From Gryganskiella cystojenkinii (Eukaryota > Mortierellomycota > Mortierellomycetes > Mortierellales > Mortierellaceae): DNA of 27,036 bases. The stretch lies in assembly GCA_015852425.1 (NCBI GenBank), contig JAAAIG010000534.1, positions 1 through 27,036 of the forward strand, read 5' to 3'. How positions within the stretch are numbered: position 1 is the stretch's first letter; each line of letters opens with the position of its first letter. Under the pieces are notes generated by a model that was given only the letters and a program-made list of their open reading frames with translations, searched no databases and was not told where the DNA came from. The position numbers were made by a program, and so were the translations under genes. Shown one piece after another: positions 9,225 through 19,921 of the stretch.

Positions 9225-10901
9225 CTACCAGGTTGGTTGACTAGGCGCTGGCGGGAACGGATCTTGAACCCCGCGTCTGTATGAAAACCCTCTCAAAAAC
9301 TTCAACTCTGGCCAGTGTTTTCGAGCCCAGGCAACCTCTTGGTCACTCCAATGGTCATCGTTGAGATTGGGCTCATCAAAAGAATAACCGTAGCTAAGAA
9401 TCGGTTCTTTCCCGATCTCTTTCAATCGACGTAACCCATGCAACAAATCTAGACACCCATCACCGGGACTCAGCGTCAGTCTCAAATTCGAGCTCCGCAA
9501 GTTTAAAAACTCGAGTCGTTCCAAAGTCGCCAGCCGGGGCGCGATCACATCCCGCTTTCGAGTTCCACCCGGTGGAGAGAATCCCGGAAACTTGAACGAC
9601 ACGTGCAAGGATCTTAACCGTAAACAGACCCAGGGCCGATTGTCCTTGTCGGCTTCAATATCCTCGTCCGTGATCTGGTCCGCGCAAAAGATGTCGAGAT
9701 TGGGCAAAGAACACAACATCTCGTGGAGGACTGAACCGGACAGTCGGGGACAGTCATCAAGCATCAACACCGTGAGTGACTCGAGATGGCGAGGTGTTGC
9801 TTGTAGGCTCTTCCAGCACTCGTGACAGAAATATGTACGACTCAGGTCGAGCTCAGAGACTCGAGGCCGATTTTGGATAAAGGTTGTAAAATGGCGGGAA
9901 TCCAGGTTCGTCCCGGCGAAAGCGATATCGTGCAGGTCAGGAAGTAATATCTTTTCTCCCGCTTCCTTGATCAAATCGAAAAATATCGATAATGGCCCGG
10001 TCGGTCCATTAAAATCATGGAAGGACCATCGTAATCGAGTCAGTCCCACGCATTGTTGGATGATCCAGGCCTGGACCTTGTACAGGGTCCTATCCGCACT
10101 GTAAGTCTCCAGGGTCAGATCACGAAGCGTGGCTGGTCCTACCCTTTGAGAGAGCATTTCCATCTTTTCTGGATCCAGGAGAGCATGGTCTTTGTCCAGG
10201 TCGTCGTGCAAGACCCACCAGGATCCTGTCAAGGTCAGGACCTCGAGTCTTGACCAGAGGTCTTCATAAAACGACATCCATTCAAGTGGCTGCTGAAGAT
10301 GCAGGTCCCGAACTTCGAGTTCCTTCAGACCTTGAAGGCTTTGCCGTTCCTCCTCGTTGATGTCGTTGCTGTTGTTCCGGTCGCTCTCGTTGTCCTTGAT
10401 CAGCTGCCTGCTCCGATTATTCTTGTTGTTGATCAAGATCGACAGCACGTAACTGGTCGCTCTCTCCTCATCCCAACGGCCGTTCATCCACTCCCTATTA
10501 CGGTCAAGTGCGATCTTCAACGAAGTGAGGTTCGGGAACAACTGCAGAAGGGTACGATCCTGGCCTCGAGCGTTCGCGAGGGGAAGTCCTTGAATGCGCT
10601 TGCGGTCGACGCACAACTTGAGGTCACGAACGAGCCAAGCGTGTTTCCGGATATGGGCCGTCGAGTTTCTCTTTTCCGGTATGAGTTGGTCTCCCTCGAT
10701 GAGAAACTTGAGGTCGAACCAGACGACGGGCAACAGGACAGAGTACCACATTCTGCATACCGTAAGGCATTGACATGCAGTGTCGCGATTGATCAACAAG
10801 GCGACCATGTTCATTATCTCTGGAATCATTAATGGGTTGTTGGGTTGGTCTAGTCCCTGGTGTTGCTGTTCATCCTGAAGAAGGCTCTGGTTCCACGGCA
10901 T
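9225..10901 (-). CDS. F-box/leucine-rich protein 3 of tandem array
   Basis: This intronless gene encodes 558 residues from the ATG at 10901. Residues about 21-64 are the F-box (NNPLMIPEIMNMVALL, CRMWY, LLPVVW). Downstream, the leucine-rich segments align with copy 2 along the whole length, including SRLEVLTLTGSWW, VQAWIIQQC, LTRLRWSF, RPWVCLRL and the ending GVQDPFPPA. It differs from copy 2 mainly by a longer acidic/Asn-rich insert near residue 160 (INNKNNRS and NDINEEERQ). The family role is Skp1-dependent substrate recognition by an SCF ubiquitin ligase; the target cannot be read from sequence. Same strand and order as the other copies, which indicates tandem duplication. Confidence 0.87.
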   Translation of the reverse strand: MPWNQSLLQDEQQHQGLDQPNNPLMIPEIMNMVALLINRDTACQCLTVCRMWYSVLLPVVWFDLKFLIEGDQLIPEKRNSTAHIRKHAWLVRDLKLCVDRKRIQGLPLANARGQDRTLLQLFPNLTSLKIALDRNREWMNGRWDEERATSYVLSILINNKNNRSRQLIKDNESDRNNSNDINEEERQSLQGLKELEVRDLHLQQPLEWMSFYEDLWSRLEVLTLTGSWWVLHDDLDKDHALLDPEKMEMLSQRVGPATLRDLTLETYSADRTLYKVQAWIIQQCVGLTRLRWSFHDFNGPTGPLSIFFDLIKEAGEKILLPDLHDIAFAGTNLDSRHFTTFIQNRPRVSELDLSRTYFCHECWKSLQATPRHLESLTVLMLDDCPRLSGSVLHEMLCSLPNLDIFCADQITDEDIEADKDNRPWVCLRLRSLHVSFKFPGFSPPGGTRKRDVIAPRLATLERLEFLNLRSSNLRLTLSPGDGCLDLLHGLRRLKEIGKEPILSYGYSFDEPNLNDDHWSDQEVAWARKHWPELKFLRGFSYRRGVQDPFPPAPSQPTW

Positions 10902-11472
10902 TGCTGGTTATTTGACAATGATGATGAGGACGAAGCAATGGAATGGATGATTAGAATGGATAAAGTGTGAGAAGCGAAAAAGGGAGGTTCAGTTCTCAAA
11001 ATATTGACTTTCGCCACTTACGCACTGCCACGCACACAGTTGCATTAAATTGACGTGTTCCTTTTGGTTGTGCAGCAACTCTGAAGAGTCTGTGATCAGA
11101 AGCCTTCACGACGCTGCCAACAAGACATAGGAACACTGATTTCTGGTCTTGGCCGCAATGATAGGGGTGACCAAAATAACAAGGTGATTGGCGAGGTTGG
11201 TATCGAACACAGTGGTTGCAAGCCAGCGGTCGATAATGGCGATGATAACGATGATTTAGGCAGGAGTGTTGGGGTCAAGGAATGATACACGCATGGGGGA
11301 AGGATTAAAAATAACCATTTTCCTGGAATGGATCAATGTGATGACAAGACGCCTTTTATTTATTGCTTCGCTAAACGAGGTTCAACGAATATTCGTTATT
11401 TTTTTTATTTTTATTTTTTTTTTCTCTCACTCTCTTCTCTCTTTGTCGCCTTCCCCCCATCCTCCTCTTTTT
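10902..11472. other. Intergenic: F-box 3 promoter and polymerase lambda 3' region
   Basis: No gene seen. The right end (about 11397-11472) is a long pyrimidine tract on the plus strand, which is a purine tract in the 3' untranslated region of the polymerase transcript. I found no clear TATA box for F-box 3. Confidence 0.55.
11355..11364 (-). terminator. Tandem AATAAATAAA poly(A) signal of DNA polymerase lambda
   Basis: Two overlapping AATAAA hexamers in the sense of the polymerase gene lie about 110 bases after its stop codon. Further AATAAA-like runs lie nearer the stop, around 11405-11420. Confidence 0.5.
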
Positions 11473-14400
11473 TCAGAACTCACGTTCATGTGGTTCTCTG
11501 TACTCGATCTGCAGAGCCTCAAACACTTCCCGTTCCGTTCGACCCGCGATCCAGGTCCCGTTATGGATCTTTCTGTAATGAGCATCTCGGACCACACCTG
11601 AAAACAGTCCCTTGTCGGAGAGACTCATCCCCTTTCGACCAGCCCAGGCTCGCATCACCCGGTTACAAATATCGTTGCCCGTAAAGTACAGCAGCGCTGC
11701 TCCATGATGGTGATGAGGGACGACTAAGAGATCCAAATGGCGATAGTGGTATGTTCCCTTGGCGTCAATCGAGTCTGCATTGGTCTCGGTGCCGCTGGTG
11801 GTATCCGCAACAGAAGAAAGCGAATGGCCGAGACGACAGATACCCATGTACTTGAAATGCTGTGGTTGACTCGCCATGGTTGGCTCATAGTACCCAGGAT
11901 ACGCGAAATGATCGACCAGGAACCCCTGCTGGGTTAGATCCATCAAGACGTGATTCATGATCATCCAGAGCTCATCCCCATTGTTAATCTCAGGGCGCAT
12001 CAGGATGATATCAACGTCGCCACAGTCTGGTTTCCCGCGACGAAACGATCCAGTCACTTGAACATCAATATCTGGGTGAAGACGCCAAGCCGATTCTCGA
12101 ACCACCGCACCAATCTCCTCGACCTCTGATCTTGGGATCCGGAGTTGAAGATCCTGTTGGAGATAAATATAGAGTAGAGTCAGCAACTGGTGTTTTTACA
12201 TAGCGAGAGGGAAGACAAATGCGCCGAACAAACTATCCAAAGGAAGAACAAACAAGACTTGTGACTTACATCGTAATACTTCAATCCCAAGAGCTGTGTC
12301 CGACTCAGGTTTGGTAACTGTCGAACATCATCCAGGGTCCTCAACCCCTTTTCATACCACTCTGTGGCCTTTTCCAACCCAACTCCATAGATTCCCTTGA
12401 ACAATGCCTCGACCGAAGTCCGTTCCCGATCCCAATGAAGATGGTCCATCTTCAGAATCCGACCAAATGCGATAATCTCGTTAATCTTTTTCGCTAGCGA
12501 TTTGCCAACATGTTCAACCTTCAACGCGTCCGCCTCGGACTGAATCTCGTGGTCCAACGCACTAATGGCCCGGATTGCCTTGCGGTAGTTGATGACCTTG
12601 AATTGATCTTGCTTTGAACCCCGGTGCTTGTTCTGTTCATAGTAGTTCATTAGCTCCTGAAGCTGCATAGGGATCAGCAAGGAAGCAAAAAACAACCAAA
12701 CAAAAAAAAAAAAAAAAAAAAAAGAGGAGGAATATCAATAACTCGATGTGTGATGCGAAGAGATATTTAATCTTTCGGACGATTAGGAAGCTTAAGCGTT
12801 ATCGAGGTGGTACCTTTGCGACAATGTCCTTGTTGTGCCTGGGTTCCTTTCGTTTGCCAAACGTACGCCAGATTTTCTACTCATAGTTGAAAATGAGTTT
12901 ATAGTGATCAGTGAAAATTCAGAAAGTTGGACGTTACATTGTAACATATATCAATCAATAGCGCTCAGGATCGACTCTTGGGATAAGAAAATAAATGTAA
13001 GGGCTTATTACCTTGTAACGAGAGAGAGGGTTTCTCATGCCTGTTGATGACGACCCAGTCGATTCATTCCGATCGATCGCTTGCTCTTGTTGCGCCGCCT
13101 GCTCCTTCACCGCAGGTATCACAGGGTCCTCTTCATCTTCCTCCAGTAACTGTTCCGGTACCTAATTCGTTTCCAACAAAAATAAGGCGATCAGTATAAA
13201 GATCTTTCGAAATTAAACAAGCAATTTTGGCCGCCACAGAAGGTACTATATCTCTTCTCACCTCCAGTGAACCTTCTTGCGCGGCACGAACAAGGCTATC
13301 AAACTCGGTCTGACTCGCACTCTTTGAAGATTTTTCCTCGATCGCCTCGGCCCTTTTGTCAAGTAGAGTCGTGTAATTTGAGACCCCAGTCTCTGGAGGA
13401 GCGACGGCGGCGGCACTTGAGAATGGCAATTGTCTGGGTGGTGTCAAAGATGAATCGAGAGATTCCTTGGCCGTGGCTGAAGCAGAGAGACGGATACGAC
13501 AACCGGCACTACCTTCTGCCTTAATGATGGAGTATCTTGATGCATCCATAGCTTTCTTGTACTAAAGTGACAAAAAGAAAGCGAGCAAGATGGCGCTTTG
13601 TTAGGTTTCGTGTTGACGAAAGGTACATAGAAGAAGCAAGGGGATGACAGGGAGGTCATGCGCTCTTTACCATAATCGTGTCCTGCAACCATGAGGCGTT
13701 CACGATAGGTATGCTGGGCTATCGAAAAAAATAGAAAGAGCAGGAACGTGGTGGCCAGATTAGACAAATGATTTCTCTTTTTCAAATCCGGATAAATCAA
13801 TCCAACAAGGGCATTTTTTTTTACCTCGATATGATCCGTTTTCAACAGTTTCTGAAGTGCCTCAAGACTCGTTAGAGCCGTGACAATATGCGTTGGAGGC
13901 TCTTCTAACTCGCCCAGGGCCGGTAAATGTTTCCCTATATCATAATGCATAGAGACGATCTTTGTGGACGGACCCAGCCATTGACCGTGCAACTGTCTGA
14001 TCATGACACAGGACCGATCGTAGACACCCTTGTTCATCTGATTCGGGATCGCATAGACGCGGAGGTCCGCCAAGAGTCCGCGAACGGTTGCCCTTGTGGG
14101 CGACGCCGGCGGAGTGGTATCCTTGTTGATCAGGCCCGTCGTTTCAGATTCAATGATGCGAAGTCCCTGTCCCATTTCGGATGCTCCTCCGATCACCTCT
14201 TCTCCTTCCTCTCCTTCCGAGGAATCCAAAAGGATCATAGGTTCGACCACGCCTGTTGCTGGATGTATCGGTGGCTGGATGGTCGTCGCGCTTGTAGCCT
14301 GACGCAGAGAGCTTGAGATGTTGTCTTGCTTGAATCCGTTCGCAGCAATCGTCAGGGGTTTCTTCCGGCACCTCAAATTGCTCACAAATGTCGGTATGGG

Positions 14401-15711
14401 CAAGTCCTTGTCCTTTTTGGTGGATCTCTGTCGGAAAGACGCAGATCGACCAAGAGCCTTTGTGGTTTCGTCGCAACTGCCGGCTGGTGTCGTGGTAACA
14501 GAACATGCACGGTCGTCTCCACCCTGAGATTCAGCATCATCTTCGTCATCGCCAATTGCGACAACGCGGTTGTGACGACGCTTTAGGAGAAGGTTCTTGT
14601 CCGACGTTGTTCGTCGCTTCTGTGGCTGTGGTCTGGCTGGGGTCGATGAACTATCGCTGCTTTCCAGCTCGCCTCCACCAGGATCGGAATATCTGTGGCG
14701 TTTTGAAGGCACTTTTGTTGTGATTGCTTCCTCGACAGGTGCAGGCGGAGCACTGGTCATCATCGTGTCATCCATCTTTGGAGAGTCGCTGAGGACGCGC
14801 GCAAAAGAGGTAAAATAAGACTCGGGTTCATCTTGAGTCACCGGTGTTATGGTCGATGATGTTGTCGCGGCCGTTTCGTCAGGCTCTGCAGAGCTTGTTA
14901 TAGACATATGGTTGTAGTTGTTACCAGGCGTGCTCATAATCTCGGATCCTGGGCCTTGGTATCTCTCAGTCATTGCAACGACAGAGATTTTGTCCGCTGC
15001 TGAGGTTGTTGGCGACGCTGTTGGCAATATTCCTGTATTGTTCTTGAACGAAGAAGAGGCGGGTTGACGGCTCTTATGCAGAATAATGCTACTAGACATC
15101 GATGCTGAGGCATTCTTTAGGATGTGGGTGGTGCCGTTGTCTAGTTGTCGTTGTATGATCGCATTGTCCTCGCTCGTTGCGGAAGTCGCTGTTGTTGGCC
15201 TTGAAGAGCGTCGCGGAGAAAGTGGCGCCTTGTTGATGATGTTGTTGTTGACTGGTACGGTATCGAGAAGTTGTGGTCTACTTGGACCAGCTTTGGTATC
15301 ACTGCTCCGTAGGGTCTCAAAGCCTTGATGATCAGTTTTGAAAGGCAGAGGCATAAGACCAACGGTAGAGTGCGAACTTGCGTCGTGGTCGCCCTGGACC
15401 AGAGAGTCTTCCTCTACGACAAACTGCCTGCTGGGTCGGACACGTCGTTTTTTGCCGGTCAAGGTGACAGTGATCTGAGGCCCTTGCAAGAGTTCTGTTG
15501 GGATATGACCATCGTCCTCCTCGGCCAGGTTCCGTTCCAGAGCTTCAAGCCTCGAGTTGAACGAGCCCGTTGTGGACGAGGACATGAACAGAGGCGCTAT
15601 AGAGACGGGTTTGGTTGTGCTGAGGAGACTGAGGCTTGGTTTTATGGTATTCACGACTGTTTGGGTTGCCTGGAGGGTGGGATGTGTTGATGTATGGTCT
15701 GGGGAGGTCAT
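11473..15711 (-). CDS. POLL: DNA polymerase lambda (family X), BRCT domain, seven exons
   Basis: Exons by splice signals: 15711-13825, 13718-13671, 13561-13262, 13161-13012, 12876-12814, 12662-12270 and 12153-11473, giving 1173 residues; every intron is phase 0. Residues about 546-657 are a BRCT domain (LRVYAIPNQM, THIVTAL, IVNASWLQD). Residues about 797-900 are the 8-kDa lyase domain with its first helix-hairpin-helix; in VGKSLAKKI the second K of AKK aligns with the dRP-lyase lysine of human Pol lambda. The polymerase core has GSFRRGKPDCGDVDII (metal-binding D993 and D995), HLDLLVV (D1088), and YFTG (1103-1106) as in Pol lambda. The C-terminus, YREPHEREF, closely resembles the human end. 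The role is gap filling in base excision repair and end joining, in the nucleus; KKRR near residue 87 may be a localisation signal. The roughly 545-residue disordered N-terminus is far longer than in human (575 residues total). The start ATG is the least certain part. Confidence 0.9.
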
Positions 15712-16385
15712 TCCTTTCGCATGTGTACTCTTTTGAAACTGAGATTTCGACAATCAAAGTCAGGGGAATGATTAAAGAGTTTTTCGTGATTGTGGAAAGA
15801 ATGCTTGTTGCGGAATGCGAGAAAGAAGACAACAAGAGAGGGAATAAAGAACTAGTTTACAAGAGTGATTGAATTCGTACAGGAGGGAATGTGCACACAA
15901 ACGAGGCAATGGTGTGAAATGGGGATTGTAAAGAAATGAGGAGTGTGTGTGACCGTTTGGTCTTTATTTTTTGGTGGCAAATTCTTGGTTTTTTCCCGCC
16001 ACACTTTTGCCGCCATTTTTTTTTTCTTGCGTTCTACACAATTTACCTTGTTCTAGGAGCACCTTTTTTAAATTCAATAGGTGTCTTTCGTAAGAAAGAT
16101 GATGTACGACAATGCTTGAAAAAACAAGTAGCAAGGGGTACAAGGGAGGGAGGACAGCAATACTACATACATACTGTAAATAAAGCTAGTGACTCTAGAG
16201 GCACCTTTTAGAATGAAGGGCAAGGTATCACTAATGCTACCGTTTTGCAGCGATGTGCCGCTAGGAAATTCAAGTTTTTCTTATTATTTATTTACAAATG
16301 CCAAGTCGAGGGTTTATTTTAGGTAGTGGGAGAGGCGTTGAGAGAGTGCACATCCGCCTCTTTGAGAAAGCGGGCCAAGGTCAAT
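15712..16385. other. Intergenic: polymerase lambda promoter and phosphoglucomutase 3' region
   Basis: No gene seen. The left half is upstream of the polymerase start. I found no convincing TATA box. A CAG near 15745 could be a splice acceptor for an unseen leader exon. The right half is the phosphoglucomutase 3' flank. Confidence 0.5.
16287..16318 (-). terminator. Poly(A) signals of phosphoglucomutase
   Basis: AATAAA in the gene's sense occurs at 16313-16318 and 16287-16292, about 70 and 95 bases beyond the stop codon. Confidence 0.6.
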
Positions 16386-19300
16386 TTACGTGATAACAGT
16401 GGGCTCCTTGCGACCAGTGAACTCGGTCAACTGACTGAGCTTCAACGCAACCTCGATCAAAGGTCTCAAAGCTTCCTGGGTCTTGTCCTCAAACTTGCGC
16501 GCATCGGCCTCATACTTTTCAACGTACAGACGCACCGTCGCACCCTGAGATCCAGTTCCAGAAAGACGAATAATCAAACGGGAGCCATCCTCGAAAATAA
16601 CACGGACACCTTGCTTCTTTGAGACACTGCCATCAATAGGATCCGTGTACTCAAAATCATCTCCATCCTTGACAACGAATCCATGTCCGAGATCCTTGCC
16701 GATCAAGTGGGCACGGTCTGTCGAAACCAAGGCGCGAAGACGATCAACCATCTTGGAAGCACCTTCGGACTCGACCTCCTCATAATCGTATCGGGAGAAA
16801 AAGTTGCGTCCGTACACGTTGTAATGATCCAGGAGAATATCGTTGATGCCGGCGGCCTTTGTCTGGTTGACGTGGGCAATGATGTTGAGCCAGGCTATTA
16901 ATGACGTGCAAGAAAAATAAGGTTTTCATGCGTTAGATCAAAAAATAAGAACGTTTTCTATTGATTGGCTTCATTTGCTGATCCGATTCTGTTATAGTAA
17001 AAAAACAAAGACTTACCAACAACGGCCCAGACACCATCCTTCTCGCGGATATGATCCGATCCTGTTCCAAAGGACTCCTCACCACAAATGGAAAGACGGC
17101 CAGCATCCATCAAGTTACCAAAGAACTTCCAGCCGGTAGGGACTTCAAAGCACTCATATCCCTTCTTGGCAGCGACACGATCCAAAGCGGTCGAGGTGGG
17201 CATGGAACGGGCAAGACCCCTGACACCGGTGTGTCTGAAGTAAGGAATCGCCTCGGCCTGCGCGGCAATAATCGCGACAGAATCTGAAGGGGTCACGAAT
17301 GCACCCTTGCCAATGATCATGTTACGATCACCATCACCATCGGACGCGGCACCAAAGCTGATGTTCTCCTTCTCGACACGCTCGACCAAATCGTGCGCAT
17401 AGGTCAAGTTGGGATCGGGGTGTCCGCCGCCGAAATCGGGCTGGGGCTTGCAGTTCATGACAGACTTTTGGGGGAGACCGAGTTCCTCGACAAAGATCCG
17501 TTGACCGTAGGGGCCAGTAACACCATGCATACCATCAAAGAGGACAGTGAACGAGGGAGTCTCTTGGATGAAGTTCTTGATGAGCTTGAAATCGAAAATC
17601 TCTTTGAGCATGACAACATAGTCCTTGACGGAATCGACAATCTCGACTTCGAGGTGGCCAATCTTCTGGGAACCGATAGTGGAGAGATCGACCTATGTTT
17701 TTTTTAGTTGAAGAGGAGGGGGTAATGCGTGTGTGATGTGTATGGGAAATGTTACAAAAAAGTGTTGGGAAAAAATATTGTAAGTTGAACACAAAAGGGG
17801 AGGGTCAGTTAGCAAACAGACGGTTCCAATGTCTTTCTTTGTTAAACCTTTCTTCGTTTCTCGGAGCTGTTGTATGTGAGAGGAGTTTTCTTTGTCTCGG
17901 GTCTGGGTAGCCAATCATTCCGAACACGCAATGCCAATATCCGGAAAGTTCCACAAAAAAAAGCATTGACTTACAGCAGGGAGCTGGATCTCCTTGTAGG
18001 AAGTCAATTTTTGAGTAATCTCGTAAATCTTCTCGGTGACACTCTCAGGAGCCGGTCCGCCATTGCTCATGTTGTACTTGATACCAAAGTCATTGTCGGG
18101 TCCTAAAAAAACATGAGCAAAAGAAAGGATGATATGATGAGTACGAAGGAACAAAGTCAAATCTCGAGGGGCAAGAATGAAAGATAAAATAGAGTTGGAA
18201 CAAATAAAGTGCGACTTCTGTGGGGTAGAAAACACAAGGGCGAATCGTTCCAGTTGATAAGGAACAAATCCCAATAGTAGATAGGTTTCGCTTCAGTGTT
18301 TGTGTTTGAGGGCGAAGCTTCCTCTCTTCGGATCTCTTTCTTTCTCAGCCCTTGTTGGGGTGCATTGACCAACAAAAAAAAAAGAAGATAGCGAGATCGG
18401 AAAAAGTAAGCCATGACGACTGGTGAGAGGACAAACAAACAACCCAAAAAAGAGTGCGAAAAAGGCGGCTTCCGGTAGCACTGAAAAATAAACAGAGAGA
18501 AAAGCAGATAATAATAGATAAGATGGATGGTCATTCACTGTGTGAGAGTGTTGAGCACTTACCACCAGGGTTGTGAGAAGCAGTGAGGAGAATTCCACCT
18601 AAACAGCAGCAAAATCGAAGAAGCAAAAAGAAGTCGTTGGTTAGTATCCACTGCCATTCATCGGTGGAACAAAATCTTGAACTGGATCCAGCATAAAAGA
18701 CTGTTAGGTTCCTGTTGCTGCTTTTCGAGAATTTTTAGTCCCGGGAGTTTCAATCCACCTTTTTCAAAAAAATGAAAAGAAGTTCCACCGGAAGATGCAA
18801 TCGTGGCGTGGGAGTGGTGTTGAAGATGAAAGTTTGTCCACCAAATCGAATCCCCTTATCGATCCTCGTTGTTGTTTTGCTGGTCGCAAACAGAGACTTT
18901 CCCACGGATCTGGCCAGGAAGTTCAATATTCGACCATGATCTCTTTGTGATTAAAAACACATACCAGTAGCCTTGCGCTGGCGGATGAGGTGAGAGGCAG
19001 CGGGAGTGGACATGATGGTGTGTTGACCAATGATCAACTTGGAGACCTGCGATGACAAAAAAAAAAGAGAGAAAATAGGTTAACTACTTGGTACCAGTGC
19101 AAACGCCCATACCGATCTGTGCGTGAGAGAGTGTCGTCGCGTTGACATCATCGTTTTTTTCCCAAGAAATCGAGCTTTACCTCGTTTCCAGCAGCGATGC
19201 GGATGATCATCTGGACAGCTTCGGTCGAGAAGTAACGACCGTCACCTCCGATGACGAGGGTGGCACCCTTGGCACCGGTGGGGATGGCATCGAGTGTTGC

Positions 19301-19420
19301 CTGGATGAAGTTTTGAGTGTAGTGTTCCTGTTGGAAGACCTTGACGCGCTTGCGGAGACCGCTGGTGCCTGGACGCTGACCGTCAAAGGGTTTTGTTGGG
19401 ATCGATTGGATAGAAGCCAT
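16386..19420 (-). CDS. PGM: Phosphoglucomutase (glucose-1-P/glucose-6-P), six exons
   Basis: Exons 19420-19181, 19046-18965, 18598-18563, 18102-17975, 17692-17017 and 16894-16386 join to 556 residues, the usual length for eukaryotic PGM1/PGM2. The enzyme interconverts glucose-1-phosphate and glucose-6-phosphate in the cytosol, feeding glycogen, trehalose and UDP-glucose synthesis. All four active-site loops are visible: TASHNPGG with the phosphorylated serine at 115, the Mg-binding DGDGDR at 280-285, the sugar-binding GEESFG near 366-371, and the phosphate-binding RLSGTGS at 497-503. The catalytic serine lies on a 36-nt exon. Introns are 122-460 nt with GT-AG ends. The ATG at 19420 has a good context (A at -3, G at +4). 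An in-frame ATG at 19549 would add 43 hydrophobic residues encoded by the CT-rich leader and is probably not used. Confidence 0.95.
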
Positions 19421-19921
19421 CGTAGGAGTGTGTTGTTGGTGAGGGAATGGAAGGGGAAGAGAAAGGATGAGTTGAAGAAGAAGAAAAGAAAAGAAAAAAG
19501 AAAAGAAGAAATGTGCAGCTGATGTTAAAAAAGTGAATGAATGAACCATGAAAAGAAAAGAAAAGGAGAACAGAAAAGGCCTACTTTCGATCTACAGAGG
19601 TACTCAGAAGAAAGCCTCGTTTATTAAATATTTCACTTAAGACGGGCAGATCACTGGACGCGGAGTGTCTCTTTCCGTCTTTGTAAATTGATGCAGTCAT
19701 CGCTCTTTTTCATTCTCTTCCTCGCCTCTGCTACACTCTCTTTTTCACATTCTCTTTCTCTCTTTCTCTCGTCACCTTCAAGCCTTTCCTTTACCACTCG
19801 CTCACTCACTCACTCACTCTATACTCCTTGTACGACTCAACAACTTTTTTAACATCCATCCAAAAGACAACATCTCCCTCTTTGTGTCAGTTCTAATTAC
19901 AGCCACCGAAGACAGCACACC
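19421..19921. promoter_or_regulatory. Shared divergent upstream region of PGM and GT61 genes
   Basis: Only 501 bp separate the two ATGs. Each side is a pyrimidine-rich leader in the sense of its own gene: GA-rich on the plus strand at about 19440-19580, CT-rich at about 19695-19920. A CTCA microsatellite of about 4.5 units lies at 19801-19818. An AT-rich core (TTTATTAAATATTTCAC, near 19620) between the leaders is the likely promoter centre. No clear TATA box on either side. Confidence 0.55.

Noticed and set aside
18157..18598. Open frames rich in Phe/Leu/Ser on the minus strand within PGM introns
   Set aside because: Intronic pyrimidine-rich sequence with no domain; they conflict with the well-supported exon structure.
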